Assembly: GCA_031272415.1 (NCBI GenBank)
Contig: JAISTU010000022.1
Span: 1 to 13,233, forward strand
Reading direction: 5' to 3'
DNA length: 13,233 nucleotides
DNA from: Bacteroidales bacterium
GTDB taxonomy: Bacteria > Bacteroidota > Bacteroidia > Bacteroidales > WCHB1-69
Made by a program: the position numbers and the translations under genes. Below, in pieces: positions 1-7,764 of this stretch. The notes under the pieces were generated by a model that was given only the letters and a program-made list of their open reading frames with translations, made no database searches and was not told the origin of the DNA. How positions within the stretch are numbered: position 1 is the first letter of the stretch; every line of letters begins with the position of its first letter.

Positions 1-300
1 TGTGAGGTAGGGGGTTACACGGATGCGGAATTGTTTCTGTATGAGCGTAATTCTGACGCCATTTCAACCGAAAAAACCCTCCAAAATGAAACCCGAAGAG
101 AGGCTTTAGAAGAGGGCAGAGCAGAAGGTTTGGTTGAGGGTGAAAAGAAAGGTGAGGCAAAAGGAAGAATTGAAAGAGATGCCGAAATTGTCCTAAAAAT
201 GTGGCAAAAACTGCAATCCATCGAAGAAATTCATGCTTTGACAGACATTCCGATGGCTACAATTGCTGAAATTCTAAAACAAAGCGGGATAAATACGTAA
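1..300 (+). CDS. Rpn family / PD-(D/E)XK nuclease family transposase-like protein, C-terminal part only
   Basis: The frame is open from the first base to the TAA at 298-300, so this is the 3' end of a gene that begins outside the window. The 99 visible residues contain a long charged helix rich in Glu, Lys and Gly with repeated EG/KG steps (EEGRAEGLVEGEKKGEAKG), followed by a small helical tail around MWQKLQSIEEIHALTDIPMA that resembles the closing segment of Rpn-type proteins (usual form: a helix, then I-x-x-I-x-x-x-T-G-L-x-x-x-E-I). That Glu/Gly-rich tail plus mini-HTH is the normal C-terminus of Rpn (recombination-promoting nuclease) and PD-(D/E)XK transposase-like proteins, which are abundant in Bacteroidota. 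The nuclease core is not visible, so activity cannot be judged. Methionine or TTG codons inside this fragment (for example TTG at 31) are not believed to be starts. Confidence 0.75.
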   Translation, partial: CEVGGYTDAELFLYERNSDAISTEKTLQNETRREALEEGRAEGLVEGEKKGEAKGRIERDAEIVLKMWQKLQSIEEIHALTDIPMATIAEILKQSGINT

Positions 301-407
301 GATGAAAATTGCGAGAATTTCATTCTCCTTTGTTAAAAAAGTTGAGGATTAAGAGACTTTCTTTTGCATTTTGGGAGAAAAATGTTCTAAAATGGACAAA
401 AAAAATA

Positions 408-435
408 ATTCTCAATTTTCAATTCTTCATTCAAA
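408..435 (+). repeat. Degenerate heptamer repeat (ATTCTCA family)
   Basis: Four consecutive 7-bp units can be read: ATTCTCA, ATTTTCA, ATTCTTC and ATTCAAA. The same unit occurs as seven better-conserved copies at 9523-9571, in the same orientation relative to the downstream gene. The array here is decayed. It is either a remnant of a dispersed repeat or a simple low-complexity stretch. Confidence 0.5.
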
Positions 436-443
436 AAAAGGTG

Positions 444-451
444 TATTTTTG
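444..451 (+). promoter_or_regulatory. Putative -7 box TATTTTTG of the TPR/HTH regulator promoter
   Basis: TATTTTTG matches the Bacteroidota sigma-ABfr -7 consensus TAnnTTTG. Transcription would begin about 7 bp downstream, near 458, leaving a leader of roughly 35-40 nt before the ATG at 496. No clear TTG/TTTG -33 element lies 17-23 bp upstream, so the call rests on the -7 box alone. In an AT-rich region a chance match is possible. Confidence 0.45.
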
Positions 452-495
452 TAATTTTGATATTTATGTTGGTAATATTTTTTTTTGCAAAAGGA

Positions 496-2115
496 ATGAA
501 AAAAGGGCTTGTATTTTTATGCTTATGGAGCATAATTTATCTTGTAAATGCCAATGATTCAACACGTTGTGACGCATTGATAGAGAGGGCATATTCGGCT
601 TATGATAAACAAAATTTTGAGCAAGCATTGACCTATTTTTCACAGGCAATTCAGATTGCCAATGTGAAAGGTTGTGTAGAACAAAAAGCCAAAATTTTGA
701 ACGGTTATGGAGTGATTTACATGAAGTTATATGACCACCACAGAGCCGTTAAATATTTTTTTGATGCCTACGCATTGGTGGAGGGAAAGCAATATCCGAA
801 AGTAGAAATTTCCATCCTTAATAACCTTGCCAGAATTTGCTTTTTTGAAGAAAAACCTTACAAAGCGATGAATTATTTGGAAAAATCCCTACAAATTGCG
901 CAAAATTTGGGCGACTCTACGCTTATATGCAGAATAGGTATCAACACGGGAATAACTTATAACAATTTAGGAAAGCCCGAACAAGCAAAAGAATATTTTC
1001 AAAAAGCAATCAATTATTTGCAAAATAAACCAAAATATATACTTTCTCTGCAAAAAGCACAAATAGAATACGTTAATAATCTCATTTTGAGGCAAGAATA
1101 TATGCAGGCAGAGGCATTTGCTACTCAAATTTTGGCACAGCATGCTACCTCAACTCAATTTCCTTTGAAAAGTTTGTGCTATTGGTATCTCTCTGTGGCA
1201 CAAGAAAATCAAAATAAATTGCAATCGGCTCTCAATACTCTAAAAAAAGCAGACACTTTATTCGCAGACATGGACACAAGAGTAAAAATTTTCAAATCAA
1301 CAGCAAATATTTATAATAAATTAAAACAGCCTCTTTTGGCGTTACAATATAAAGATTCTATCATTAAATACAAAGATTCTATCATTGTTAAAAGCAACAA
1401 AGACAAGTTTTTAAATGTTGATGCGAGGATACGGCTCAATCAAAAAGAAAATGAATTGGAACTGCAACAAGCCCGACAAGATAAAGAACGTATGTTTTTC
1501 ACCCTTTTAATAGTCGCTTTTGTGTCTGTCATTTTGCTCTTATTTATTCGTGCAAAACAGCAAAAACAAAAGCGTATTTTGGCACTCGAAAAAGAAAAAA
1601 CAGCAAAATTACTCTTTGAAAATCAACTCAAAGAAAAACAATTAGAAGAGGATAAATTGCTCCGCGAAATTGAACTCAAAAATAATCAACTTTCTGCACA
1701 AATTTTATTGCAATCGCATAAAAATGAACTTATTGAAGATATTATTGAGAAACTTTCTGCCATTTCGGAAACGTCTAAGCATCGACAATTGACAACTATC
1801 ATTCATCAATTAAAGCAACAAATAAAAGAAAATTCAGACTGGAAATCATTCCTTACCTTTTTTGAACAAATAAATCCCGCTCTTTTGACAGCAATCAGAA
1901 AAAGATATAATTACTTTACAATCAGTGAATTACGTATATTATCTTACATTTTTATGGACATGGACACCAAAGAAATTGCACGTTTGCTCAACATTACTGA
2001 TGATTATTGCCGAAAAAAGAAACAACGAATTGCTAAAAAATTAAACATTTCTACTTCTCAAATCCGCCAACATCTACACGATATTAGCCAAAATGAAGAT
2101 GTTGAAAATAGTTGA
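496..2115 (+). CDS. Membrane-anchored TPR sensor with C-terminal LuxR-like HTH (transcriptional regulator)
   Basis: The 539-residue product has an N-terminal signal peptide (MKK, then a hydrophobic stretch ending near VNA at residue 19) and about seven TPR-type helix pairs over residues 25-290. One transmembrane helix follows (about 333-353), then a Lys/Glu/Gln-rich coiled coil (about 355-440) and an HTH at about 474-520 with the signature T-K-E-I-A-R-L-L-N-I-T and a basic recognition region. This is the Bacteroidota TPR-TM-HTH architecture, with TPRs expected in the periplasm and the HTH in the cytoplasm. It is presumably a one-component regulator coupling a periplasmic protein or ligand to transcription; the signal and target genes are unknown. 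The start at 496 is chosen over TTG 457 and ATG 466. It alone gives a clean signal peptide, it has AAAAGGA just upstream, and 457 would coincide with the predicted transcription start. The gene converges on the GH3 gene with a 24-bp gap. Confidence 0.85.
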   Translation: MKKGLVFLCLWSIIYLVNANDSTRCDALIERAYSAYDKQNFEQALTYFSQAIQIANVKGCVEQKAKILNGYGVIYMKLYDHHRAVKYFFDAYALVEGKQYPKVEISILNNLARICFFEEKPYKAMNYLEKSLQIAQNLGDSTLICRIGINTGITYNNLGKPEQAKEYFQKAINYLQNKPKYILSLQKAQIEYVNNLILRQEYMQAEAFATQILAQHATSTQFPLKSLCYWYLSVAQENQNKLQSALNTLKKADTLFADMDTRVKIFKSTANIYNKLKQPLLALQYKDSIIKYKDSIIVKSNKDKFLNVDARIRLNQKENELELQQARQDKERMFFTLLIVAFVSVILLLFIRAKQQKQKRILALEKEKTAKLLFENQLKEKQLEEDKLLREIELKNNQLSAQILLQSHKNELIEDIIEKLSAISETSKHRQLTTIIHQLKQQIKENSDWKSFLTFFEQINPALLTAIRKRYNYFTISELRILSYIFMDMDTKEIARLLNITDDYCRKKKQRIAKKLNISTSQIRQHLHDISQNEDVENS

Positions 2116-2139
2116 AAGTGATTTTTTTAATTGACCATC

Positions 2140-5100
2140 TTAATTTTCTCCCAGAATGTATTGATATACAGCATCTTGTATTTTTGTTCGGATGCCGGAT
2201 TGGAGCAATTGAGGATTGTTGTGAGATATATTGAGCCGATTGGAAAGGAAGACATATACCAAATCATATTTAGGGTCAATCCAAATCAAAGTGCCTGTAA
2301 ATCCGCTATGTCCGAAACTTTGTGGGGAAGCATATTTGCTGCATGGATTGGCACCGTTTTTGCGGGCAGGTTTATCGAAGCCCAAACTGCGCCTGCATTC
2401 ACTACCGTCAGGATAATAATAAGAGGTAAATGTTTTGACGGTTGAGCGTGAAAAATAATCTTTTCCTTTGTATTCGCCCCTCTCCGAAAGCATTTGTCCT
2501 ATGGCTGCCAAGTCGCTTGCGTTTGCAAACAAACCCGCATGACCTGCCACACCGCCCAACATTGCCGCTCCGGGGTCATGTACGTAACCATGTATTAACA
2601 TTTGTCGAAAAAAAGTATCATTTTCTGTTGCTGCAATAGACTGTAAATCAAACTTTTGCAACGGATTATACAAAATATGCCGTAAATTCATGGGCTGATA
2701 AAAATTTTGCATAACATACTCATTTACAGGCTGTTGTGTAATTTTTTCTACAATTTCAGCCAAAAGATAAAAACCTAAATCGGAATAAAGATAATTTTTA
2801 TTTTTTCGCAATGCACTTTTATAAATTTGACTGTAAATTTGCGGAATATAATCATCTTTTATGTACAAATTTTGTGCTACTTGCGTGGTAAATCCCTCTT
2901 GGGGTGAAAATCTGTACAAATCAGGATTTAAGCCCGTAGGTATCAATGTAGATTTGTAAAACGGTATCCACGCTTGCAATCCTGCCGTGTGTGTCATCAG
3001 TTGAGCAATGGTCAGATTTTCTTTATCCGTACCTTTCAATTGAGGTAAATATTCACCAATCGGAGTGGTAAGTTTGATTTGTTTGTCTTCATATAACTTC
3101 ATCATAGAGAGCGTTGTAGCCGCCACTTTGGTAATGGAGGCAACATCAAAAAGTGTAGAATCGGTAACTTTTGTCGTGTCGTTAATGCCAATGGTGCCAA
3201 AAGAATGATTGTACAACACCCGATTTTTGTACAAAACTCTCACCTGACAGCCCGAATATGCCCCAATGGACAAGCCCGCCAACGCCAAAGAATCTATTTT
3301 TTGCGTCAATTTGTTGATTTTTTTCTGACTGTAAAAATGAATTATATCTTCCCAATTTTCCTTTGGTAAAATATCCGCATCTTCGCGTGCAAGCATACTT
3401 TGCTCTGTTGCATCCCTTGGGGGCGCAGAGTATCGTTTTGCATTTTCCAACAAAGTAATATATTGCCATTGAGGAATAATAATGCCGCTTTTGCAAGGAT
3501 AATTATTGATTTCTACGGGCAATTTTCCTTTGGGTATAAAATTTCCCAAAATGGCTTCTGCGGCATATTTTTCTGCTACCGAAGTGGGATGATATGCCAC
3601 CACTATACCTGCAAATCTATCGCTAAATGGCATATAATCAAGACAAAACGGATTTGACATCAATGCCAAAATAACAGGCTTAATTTGCGTCAAACTGTCT
3701 AAAAATTTGACCGTCGCAGGCAATAAATTGTAGTCATTTTTAGGATATTGCGATAATGAATGTAGGCTAACAATCACATAATCAGCATCTTTTACAAATT
3801 CAAAAGATTTTTGTGCGTCATCGGCAAATGAAGATTTTGAAGTAAATGTATTGACCTTAATTTGCTGATTGAGAGTGTTTTGAAAAGTATTTCCGCCATT
3901 TTTATCCGCTCTCAAATGCGCAATTTTGGCAGTCGGATTCTGCAAAAGAGGTATCAAAGCCCCTGAATTGGAAAGCAATGTAATGGACTCTTTGGTCAGC
4001 AATTGGTTTAATTCATTGGCTTTTTTTGAGTTAATGTCTTCCAAAAGATGTTCTGTTGCGATAATCCCACAATTGGGCAGTACATATTTTTCTTTCATTT
4101 TCAACACTTTAAGACATTTTTCATTGATGTCATTTTCCGATAAACGCCCCTCTGCAATGGCTTTTTTAATAGAATCTATCACCAATTGAGGCTCATGTGG
4201 CAAAAGCAACACATCGCAGCCCGCCTCCAATGCCCTTACCTCCAATTCACCCGCAGGATAATAATCGGCTATCCCTTTCATTTCCAAGCCATCCGTAAAA
4301 ACAAGCCCTTTGAAATGCATCTGTTTTTTCAACAATTCGGTCGTGATTTTATAAGACGTACTTGCAATTGAATTGATTGCCTCATCAATGGCAGGAATAT
4401 TAAGATGTCCAACCATTACCGCATCAACATTTTGCTCAATCAATGCTTTGAAAGGATGTAACTCCGTGTTTTTCAATTGAGTAACACTTTTATTGATAGT
4501 CGGCAAACTGTAATGGGAGTCCGTTTCAGTATCCCCATGACCGGGAAAATGTTTAATGCAAGCCATAATGCCATTGTCCTGCATGCCTTTCATATAAGCC
4601 ATTGCACAGTGTGTTGTTGTGGCAACATCAGCCCCAAATGAACGACTGTTAATGACCGGATTTCGGGGATTGCTGTTGATGTCCACACAAGGTGCAAAAT
4701 TGCAATGTATGCCCAAACGTTTGCATTGTGCTGCAATTTCTTTCCCCATTTGATAAATGGCTGCCGTATCATTACCGGCTCCGAGTGCCATTTGACGCGG
4801 AAATTTATCTACACTATCCAACCGCATTGCCAATCCCCATTCCGCATCCATAGCAATCATCAGCGGAATACGAGAAACTGACTGCAATTGATTGGTCAAT
4901 ATCGCCTCTCTGACCACACCGCCTTGAAAAAAACAAATACCCCCCACTTGATGTGTGGATACTGTTTTTATCAACTCCTGATTATATTTGTTGTCTTTGT
5001 TGGAATGCCCGCGTAACATCAACAATTGAGCAATTTTCTCATCCAAACTTAAAGTACGCAAAACAGAATCAGCCCAACTTACAGAAGGACGGTTTTGTTC

Positions 5101-5217
5101 AATGGACAAAAAAGGCACAGAAAAAGAACAAACTGTTTTTGGCGGCGTGTTGAAAATGAGTGAGAGTGTAACCACCAAAAACAATTTGTCCCAAAATTTT
5201 CTTAAATACTTAATCAT
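2140..5217 (-). CDS. Exported GH3 beta-N-acetylhexosaminidase (NagZ-like) fused to a serine beta-lactamase-family domain
   Basis: The 1025-residue protein starts with a signal peptide (hydrophobic LFLVVTLSLIF) and has no canonical lipobox. The GH3 catalytic domain spans about residues 50-380. It shows KHFPGHGD (222-229) followed by D-S-H at 233-235, the Asp/His acid-base dyad loop typical of NagZ enzymes, and F-T-D-G-L-E-M with Asp309 in the nucleophile position. A GH3 C-terminal alpha/beta domain follows (about 400-600), as in the two-domain Bacillus NagZ. The last ~375 residues form a class C beta-lactamase/DD-peptidase fold with S-I-T-K (694-697), an H-T-A-G-L motif, Y-S-D (811-813) and H-S-G (970-972) in place of KTG. 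All expected catalytic residues are present in both halves. The GH3 half should remove GlcNAc from muropeptides or chitin-like glycans; the second half may be a peptidase, esterase or amidase. Last gene of the six-gene cluster, 41 bp after the T9SS cargo gene. The fold assignments are strong; the substrates are inferred. Confidence 0.9.
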   Translation of the reverse strand: MIKYLRKFWDKLFLVVTLSLIFNTPPKTVCSFSVPFLSIEQNRPSVSWADSVLRTLSLDEKIAQLLMLRGHSNKDNKYNQELIKTVSTHQVGGICFFQGGVVREAILTNQLQSVSRIPLMIAMDAEWGLAMRLDSVDKFPRQMALGAGNDTAAIYQMGKEIAAQCKRLGIHCNFAPCVDINSNPRNPVINSRSFGADVATTTHCAMAYMKGMQDNGIMACIKHFPGHGDTETDSHYSLPTINKSVTQLKNTELHPFKALIEQNVDAVMVGHLNIPAIDEAINSIASTSYKITTELLKKQMHFKGLVFTDGLEMKGIADYYPAGELEVRALEAGCDVLLLPHEPQLVIDSIKKAIAEGRLSENDINEKCLKVLKMKEKYVLPNCGIIATEHLLEDINSKKANELNQLLTKESITLLSNSGALIPLLQNPTAKIAHLRADKNGGNTFQNTLNQQIKVNTFTSKSSFADDAQKSFEFVKDADYVIVSLHSLSQYPKNDYNLLPATVKFLDSLTQIKPVILALMSNPFCLDYMPFSDRFAGIVVAYHPTSVAEKYAAEAILGNFIPKGKLPVEINNYPCKSGIIIPQWQYITLLENAKRYSAPPRDATEQSMLAREDADILPKENWEDIIHFYSQKKINKLTQKIDSLALAGLSIGAYSGCQVRVLYKNRVLYNHSFGTIGINDTTKVTDSTLFDVASITKVAATTLSMMKLYEDKQIKLTTPIGEYLPQLKGTDKENLTIAQLMTHTAGLQAWIPFYKSTLIPTGLNPDLYRFSPQEGFTTQVAQNLYIKDDYIPQIYSQIYKSALRKNKNYLYSDLGFYLLAEIVEKITQQPVNEYVMQNFYQPMNLRHILYNPLQKFDLQSIAATENDTFFRQMLIHGYVHDPGAAMLGGVAGHAGLFANASDLAAIGQMLSERGEYKGKDYFSRSTVKTFTSYYYPDGSECRRSLGFDKPARKNGANPCSKYASPQSFGHSGFTGTLIWIDPKYDLVYVFLSNRLNISHNNPQLLQSGIRTKIQDAVYQYILGEN

Positions 5218-5258
5218 CTTGGAATCAACAATTTATAAATTCCAATCCAAAGCATTTA

Positions 5259-6002
5259 TTACAAAGAACTTACTTTAATTACTTTTTTAGATTTATCAGC
5301 CCATTGCAACACAAAGAAATACTCTGCGGCGACTGATGGTAAATTTACAAGCGTAATGCTCTCATTTACAGGCTGTACGCTCACACATTTGCCCAAAACA
5401 TCATAAATACTCAACATCGCAGGCTGCTGTTCGGTCTGTTCCAATTGCAAATACACAAGCCCGTTTCCGTTCGCAGGATTGGGATAAATATTGCATTTTG
5501 ACAATTGTGCATAAGTTGGAGTCGACAATTGAGCCGAATAACGGGCATAAAACACTGCTTTATCGTCCATATCCTCCGCATTATAAATGGAATATCTCAC
5601 CAAAGCAATCTCATCAACAGAAGAGAAAAAATCAATGCTGAAATATTTACCGTTCGTGTCGGGCATCATATTGCCCGCTTCAATAGCGTGAGTATCGGGA
5701 CTCCAAACCGTTGACGCTCCATAACAAGTAATCCCAAAGCAAAATGATACCTCTGTGGTCGGGTCTACTTGCAATTTTTCCTTGAAAACAATGTATTTAT
5801 GAACAACAGTATCTGCATTTTTAATGCCCAATTTGAGTTCATGACCGACGCCAATTTGATACAAAATATCAATAGTATCTCCGTTCGCCAATGCTGTTTT
5901 GGGTGAAATCTCATCCTCATCCAAAGTCCATATTTGTGCACTTTGGGCATACACCCCTTGCATTACAAAAGCCAATAGGCTGATTATCAATAATTTTTTC
6001 AT
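5259..6002 (-). CDS. T9SS type A sorting-domain protein, function unknown
   Basis: This 247-residue exported protein has a textbook signal peptide (MKKLLIISLLAFVMQGVYA, cleavage before Gln20). The last ~80 residues form a T9SS type A C-terminal sorting domain: N-I-Y-P-N-P-A-N near residue 171, the strand motif S-I-Y-D-V-L-G-K, and a closing basic strand K-S-K-K-V-I-K-V. Such proteins cross the outer membrane through the type IX system and are released or anchored at the surface. The N-terminal ~140 residues look all-beta, with N-G-D-T-I-D and a cysteine pair in F-C-F-G-I-T-C-Y (Cys88 and Cys93) that could form a disulfide or bind a ligand. No enzyme motif was recognised; a binding or adhesin role is possible. 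It lies 24 bp after one FKBP gene and 41 bp before the GH3 fusion, so co-transcription is likely. Confidence 0.85.
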   Translation of the reverse strand: MKKLLIISLLAFVMQGVYAQSAQIWTLDEDEISPKTALANGDTIDILYQIGVGHELKLGIKNADTVVHKYIVFKEKLQVDPTTEVSFCFGITCYGASTVWSPDTHAIEAGNMMPDTNGKYFSIDFFSSVDEIALVRYSIYNAEDMDDKAVFYARYSAQLSTPTYAQLSKCNIYPNPANGNGLVYLQLEQTEQQPAMLSIYDVLGKCVSVQPVNESITLVNLPSVAAEYFFVLQWADKSKKVIKVSSL

Positions 6003-6026
6003 CTATTTATCTCTTTTTATTATAAT

Positions 6027-6875
6027 TTACTGAATATCAATTAGTTCCACCTCAAACATCAACGGTGTATTGGGCGGAATTGAGCCTGACCCATGCTCAC
6101 CATACGCCAAATTAGCAGGAATTAACAAAACGGCTTTGCCTCCTTTTTTCATCAACGCCACGCCTTCATCCCAACCTTTAATGACTTGATTTTGACCTAA
6201 TGCAAACGCAAAAGGTGCACCTCTTTCAACCGAAGAGTCAAACACTCTACCATCCAAAAATCTACCTGTATAATGAACCATACAAGTTTGTCCGTTCTGT
6301 GGAGTATTTCCTTTACCTGCTTTGGTTTCAATGTAATACAGTCCGCTTTGTGTTGGCTCTGTTTGTGGCAAATTGTTTTCGGTCATGTACGTTACAAAAA
6401 CGGCTTGTTCGGCTGCTCTTTGTTGCTTTACTTTGTTTTCCTGATACATTTTATAGGACTGAATGCTGTCAACTTTGATGCTCACATAAACCTTTTCCTT
6501 ATCATTCTTAACAAAAGGAGGTATAGAACCCTCATAAGTACGGAAATAATTATTGGCATTGATGATAAATGTTGCCGAATCCCCTTGACGCATCAAACGA
6601 ATGGCATCTAATATATCTCCTTGAAACTTAGGCGGTTGCATTTGCACTATAATCGAAGAATCAGGATATATTACCGAATCGTTGGCATTCCTTATGCTCA
6701 TTTTTATCCAAACCAAATCATCATTGTTAGGCTGTTCCCCTATTGTTGATTGTTTTTCAAACCGATAGAATAAGCCGCTATCCGCCTTTTGGTAACCTTC
6801 GTACTTCTCTCCGCAGCCCGACAAAAATGCCAGCGCTGCTACCATTGTCCCTAAAAATATTTTCTTTGTTAACAT
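6027..6875 (-). CDS. FKBP-type peptidyl-prolyl isomerase lipoprotein, two-domain, intact active site
   Basis: The 282-residue product has a lipoprotein signal peptide with lipobox L-S-G-C (Cys21). Its C-terminal part (about 175-282) is a canonical FKBP domain: V-H-Y-T-G with Tyr202, F-D-S-S, V-I-K-G-W with Trp235, A-Y-G, and a closing M-F-E-V-E-L strand. All the usual FKBP12 pocket positions can be matched, so isomerase activity is expected. Residues ~32-136 read as a second, decayed FKBP fold (G-L-F-Y-R-F start, G-D-S-A-T-F-I-I core, closing V-Y-V-S-I-K-V) lacking pocket residues. A Lys/Gln/Ala-rich helical linker joins the two. It should act as a foldase on the periplasmic side of a membrane. 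It is a paralogue of the next upstream gene (33-bp gap), sharing G-L-Y-Y-I-E-T-x-A-G-K-G and F-D-S-S-V-E-R-G. Confidence 0.93.
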   Translation of the reverse strand: MLTKKIFLGTMVAALAFLSGCGEKYEGYQKADSGLFYRFEKQSTIGEQPNNDDLVWIKMSIRNANDSVIYPDSSIIVQMQPPKFQGDILDAIRLMRQGDSATFIINANNYFRTYEGSIPPFVKNDKEKVYVSIKVDSIQSYKMYQENKVKQQRAAEQAVFVTYMTENNLPQTEPTQSGLYYIETKAGKGNTPQNGQTCMVHYTGRFLDGRVFDSSVERGAPFAFALGQNQVIKGWDEGVALMKKGGKAVLLIPANLAYGEHGSGSIPPNTPLMFEVELIDIQ

Positions 6876-6908
6876 CTTTTTTCCTTTTTAAGTTTGTAAC
6901 TAAATGAT

Positions 6909-7733
6909 TTACAATATTTTAATCACTTCAATTTCAAATATCAAAGGCTGAAAAGGACCAATAGGAGAGCCCGGAATACCCTCTCCGTATGCAATCGAAG
7001 ACGGAATTATCAAAGTCGCTTTGCCTCCTTCTTTCATCATAGTTAAACCTTCTTTGAAACCGGGAATTAACTGTTGAACAGTAAACTTTGCAGGCTCACC
7101 TCTTTCCACTGAAGAATCAAAAATTTCTCCATTAGGAAATTTTCCTGTGTAATGGACTTGCAAAGAATCATTTTCTTGCACTTGTTTTCCCTTACCTGCT
7201 TGAGTTTCAATGTAATACAGTCCTGATTCGGTAGGCTCAACCGTGATTCCATTGGCTACCACGTACTCCGCAATCGTTGCCACTTCTTCGGCTGCAAAAT
7301 CTTCTAATGTCTTTACTTTGTTCAACTTAATGGTAAAATAGAGCAAAGTGGTGTCAGTGATAAATGCAGGCAATTGTGCCATGCCCATTGTTAAGAAAAA
7401 TGAATCCGCACGAATAATAAATTCTGCCGAATCTCCCTCATGCAACAGCGAATATGCCTCATAAAGGTCTCCCTTAAAAATCGAAGGACGCAACACATCC
7501 TCCATCTCCCGCGTTTCAAATGCAGGAATAGAATCCGTAGTGCTGCGATAAGATATTGTCATAAACAAATAATCCCCTTCGGCAGCCTTTTTTCCGCTGT
7601 CATTTTTGACGAAAAACTTGTAATACAAGCCCGTTTCCGTCTTTTCATACCCTTTGAACCGCTTGCTTCCACAAGAGGTCAAAACCAAACTTCCAATGCA
7701 CATCAGTGCAAAAATCAATCTTATGTTTCTCAT
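6909..7733 (-). CDS. FKBP-type peptidyl-prolyl isomerase lipoprotein, two-domain, Trp-to-Phe pocket change
   Basis: The 274-residue protein has lipobox L-T-S-C (Cys21) and the same plan as its downstream paralogue. A degenerate N-terminal FKBP-like half (about 32-135; G-L-Y-Y-K-F, then G-D-S-A-E-F-I-I, then Y-F-T-I-K-L) is followed by a linker and a recognisable FKBP domain (about 168-274). That domain keeps Tyr195 of V-H-Y-T-G, F-D-S-S, I-P-G, A-Y-G-E and the I-F-E-I-E-V strand. The pocket-floor Trp of the usual IPGW motif is Phe226 here. FKBPs tolerate an aromatic at this place with changed activity or ligand affinity, so it is probably still an isomerase or chaperone. It lies third in the cluster, 31 bp after the GldI-like gene. 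A recent tandem duplication is unlikely, since the two paralogues have diverged across most of their length. Confidence 0.92.
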   Translation of the reverse strand: MRNIRLIFALMCIGSLVLTSCGSKRFKGYEKTETGLYYKFFVKNDSGKKAAEGDYLFMTISYRSTTDSIPAFETREMEDVLRPSIFKGDLYEAYSLLHEGDSAEFIIRADSFFLTMGMAQLPAFITDTTLLYFTIKLNKVKTLEDFAAEEVATIAEYVVANGITVEPTESGLYYIETQAGKGKQVQENDSLQVHYTGKFPNGEIFDSSVERGEPAKFTVQQLIPGFKEGLTMMKEGGKATLIIPSSIAYGEGIPGSPIGPFQPLIFEIEVIKIL

Positions 7734-7764
7734 TTTTAGAAATTTATTTATTATATTATACTTT

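Larger units (their letters stand above)
301..495 (+). other. Intergenic region upstream of the TPR/HTH regulator
   Basis: This stretch has no convincing gene. It is AT-rich and carries a short run of degenerate 7-bp repeats (408-435) and a Bacteroidota-type -7 box (444-451). A small open frame at 309-557 has no family likeness and overlaps the regulator gene in another frame, so it is not called. No intrinsic terminator was found for the upstream Rpn-like gene. Confidence 0.6.

Noticed and set aside
457..495. TTG 457 or ATG 466 as start of the TPR regulator
   Set aside because: These starts lie at or just after the predicted transcription start and add a second hydrophobic block that spoils the signal peptide; ATG 496 fits better.
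309..557. Plus-strand open frame of 82 codons before the regulator gene
   Set aside because: It has lysine/phenylalanine-rich low-complexity content, no recognisable family, runs through the heptamer repeat and promoter box, and overlaps the signal peptide of the regulator in another frame.
2116..2139. Bidirectional terminator between the convergent regulator and GH3 genes
   Set aside because: There is a T-run, but no stem of useful length could be formed around it on either strand.
2131..2445. Plus-strand open frame antisense to the GH3/beta-lactamase gene
   Set aside because: It is a shadow of the beta-lactamase domain coding strand, which has clear motifs; no independent protein signature.
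6273..6611. Plus-strand open frame of 112 codons antisense to the FKBP gene
   Set aside because: It lies wholly within a well-supported FKBP gene on the other strand and has Cys/Phe/Leu-rich composition typical of antisense frames.
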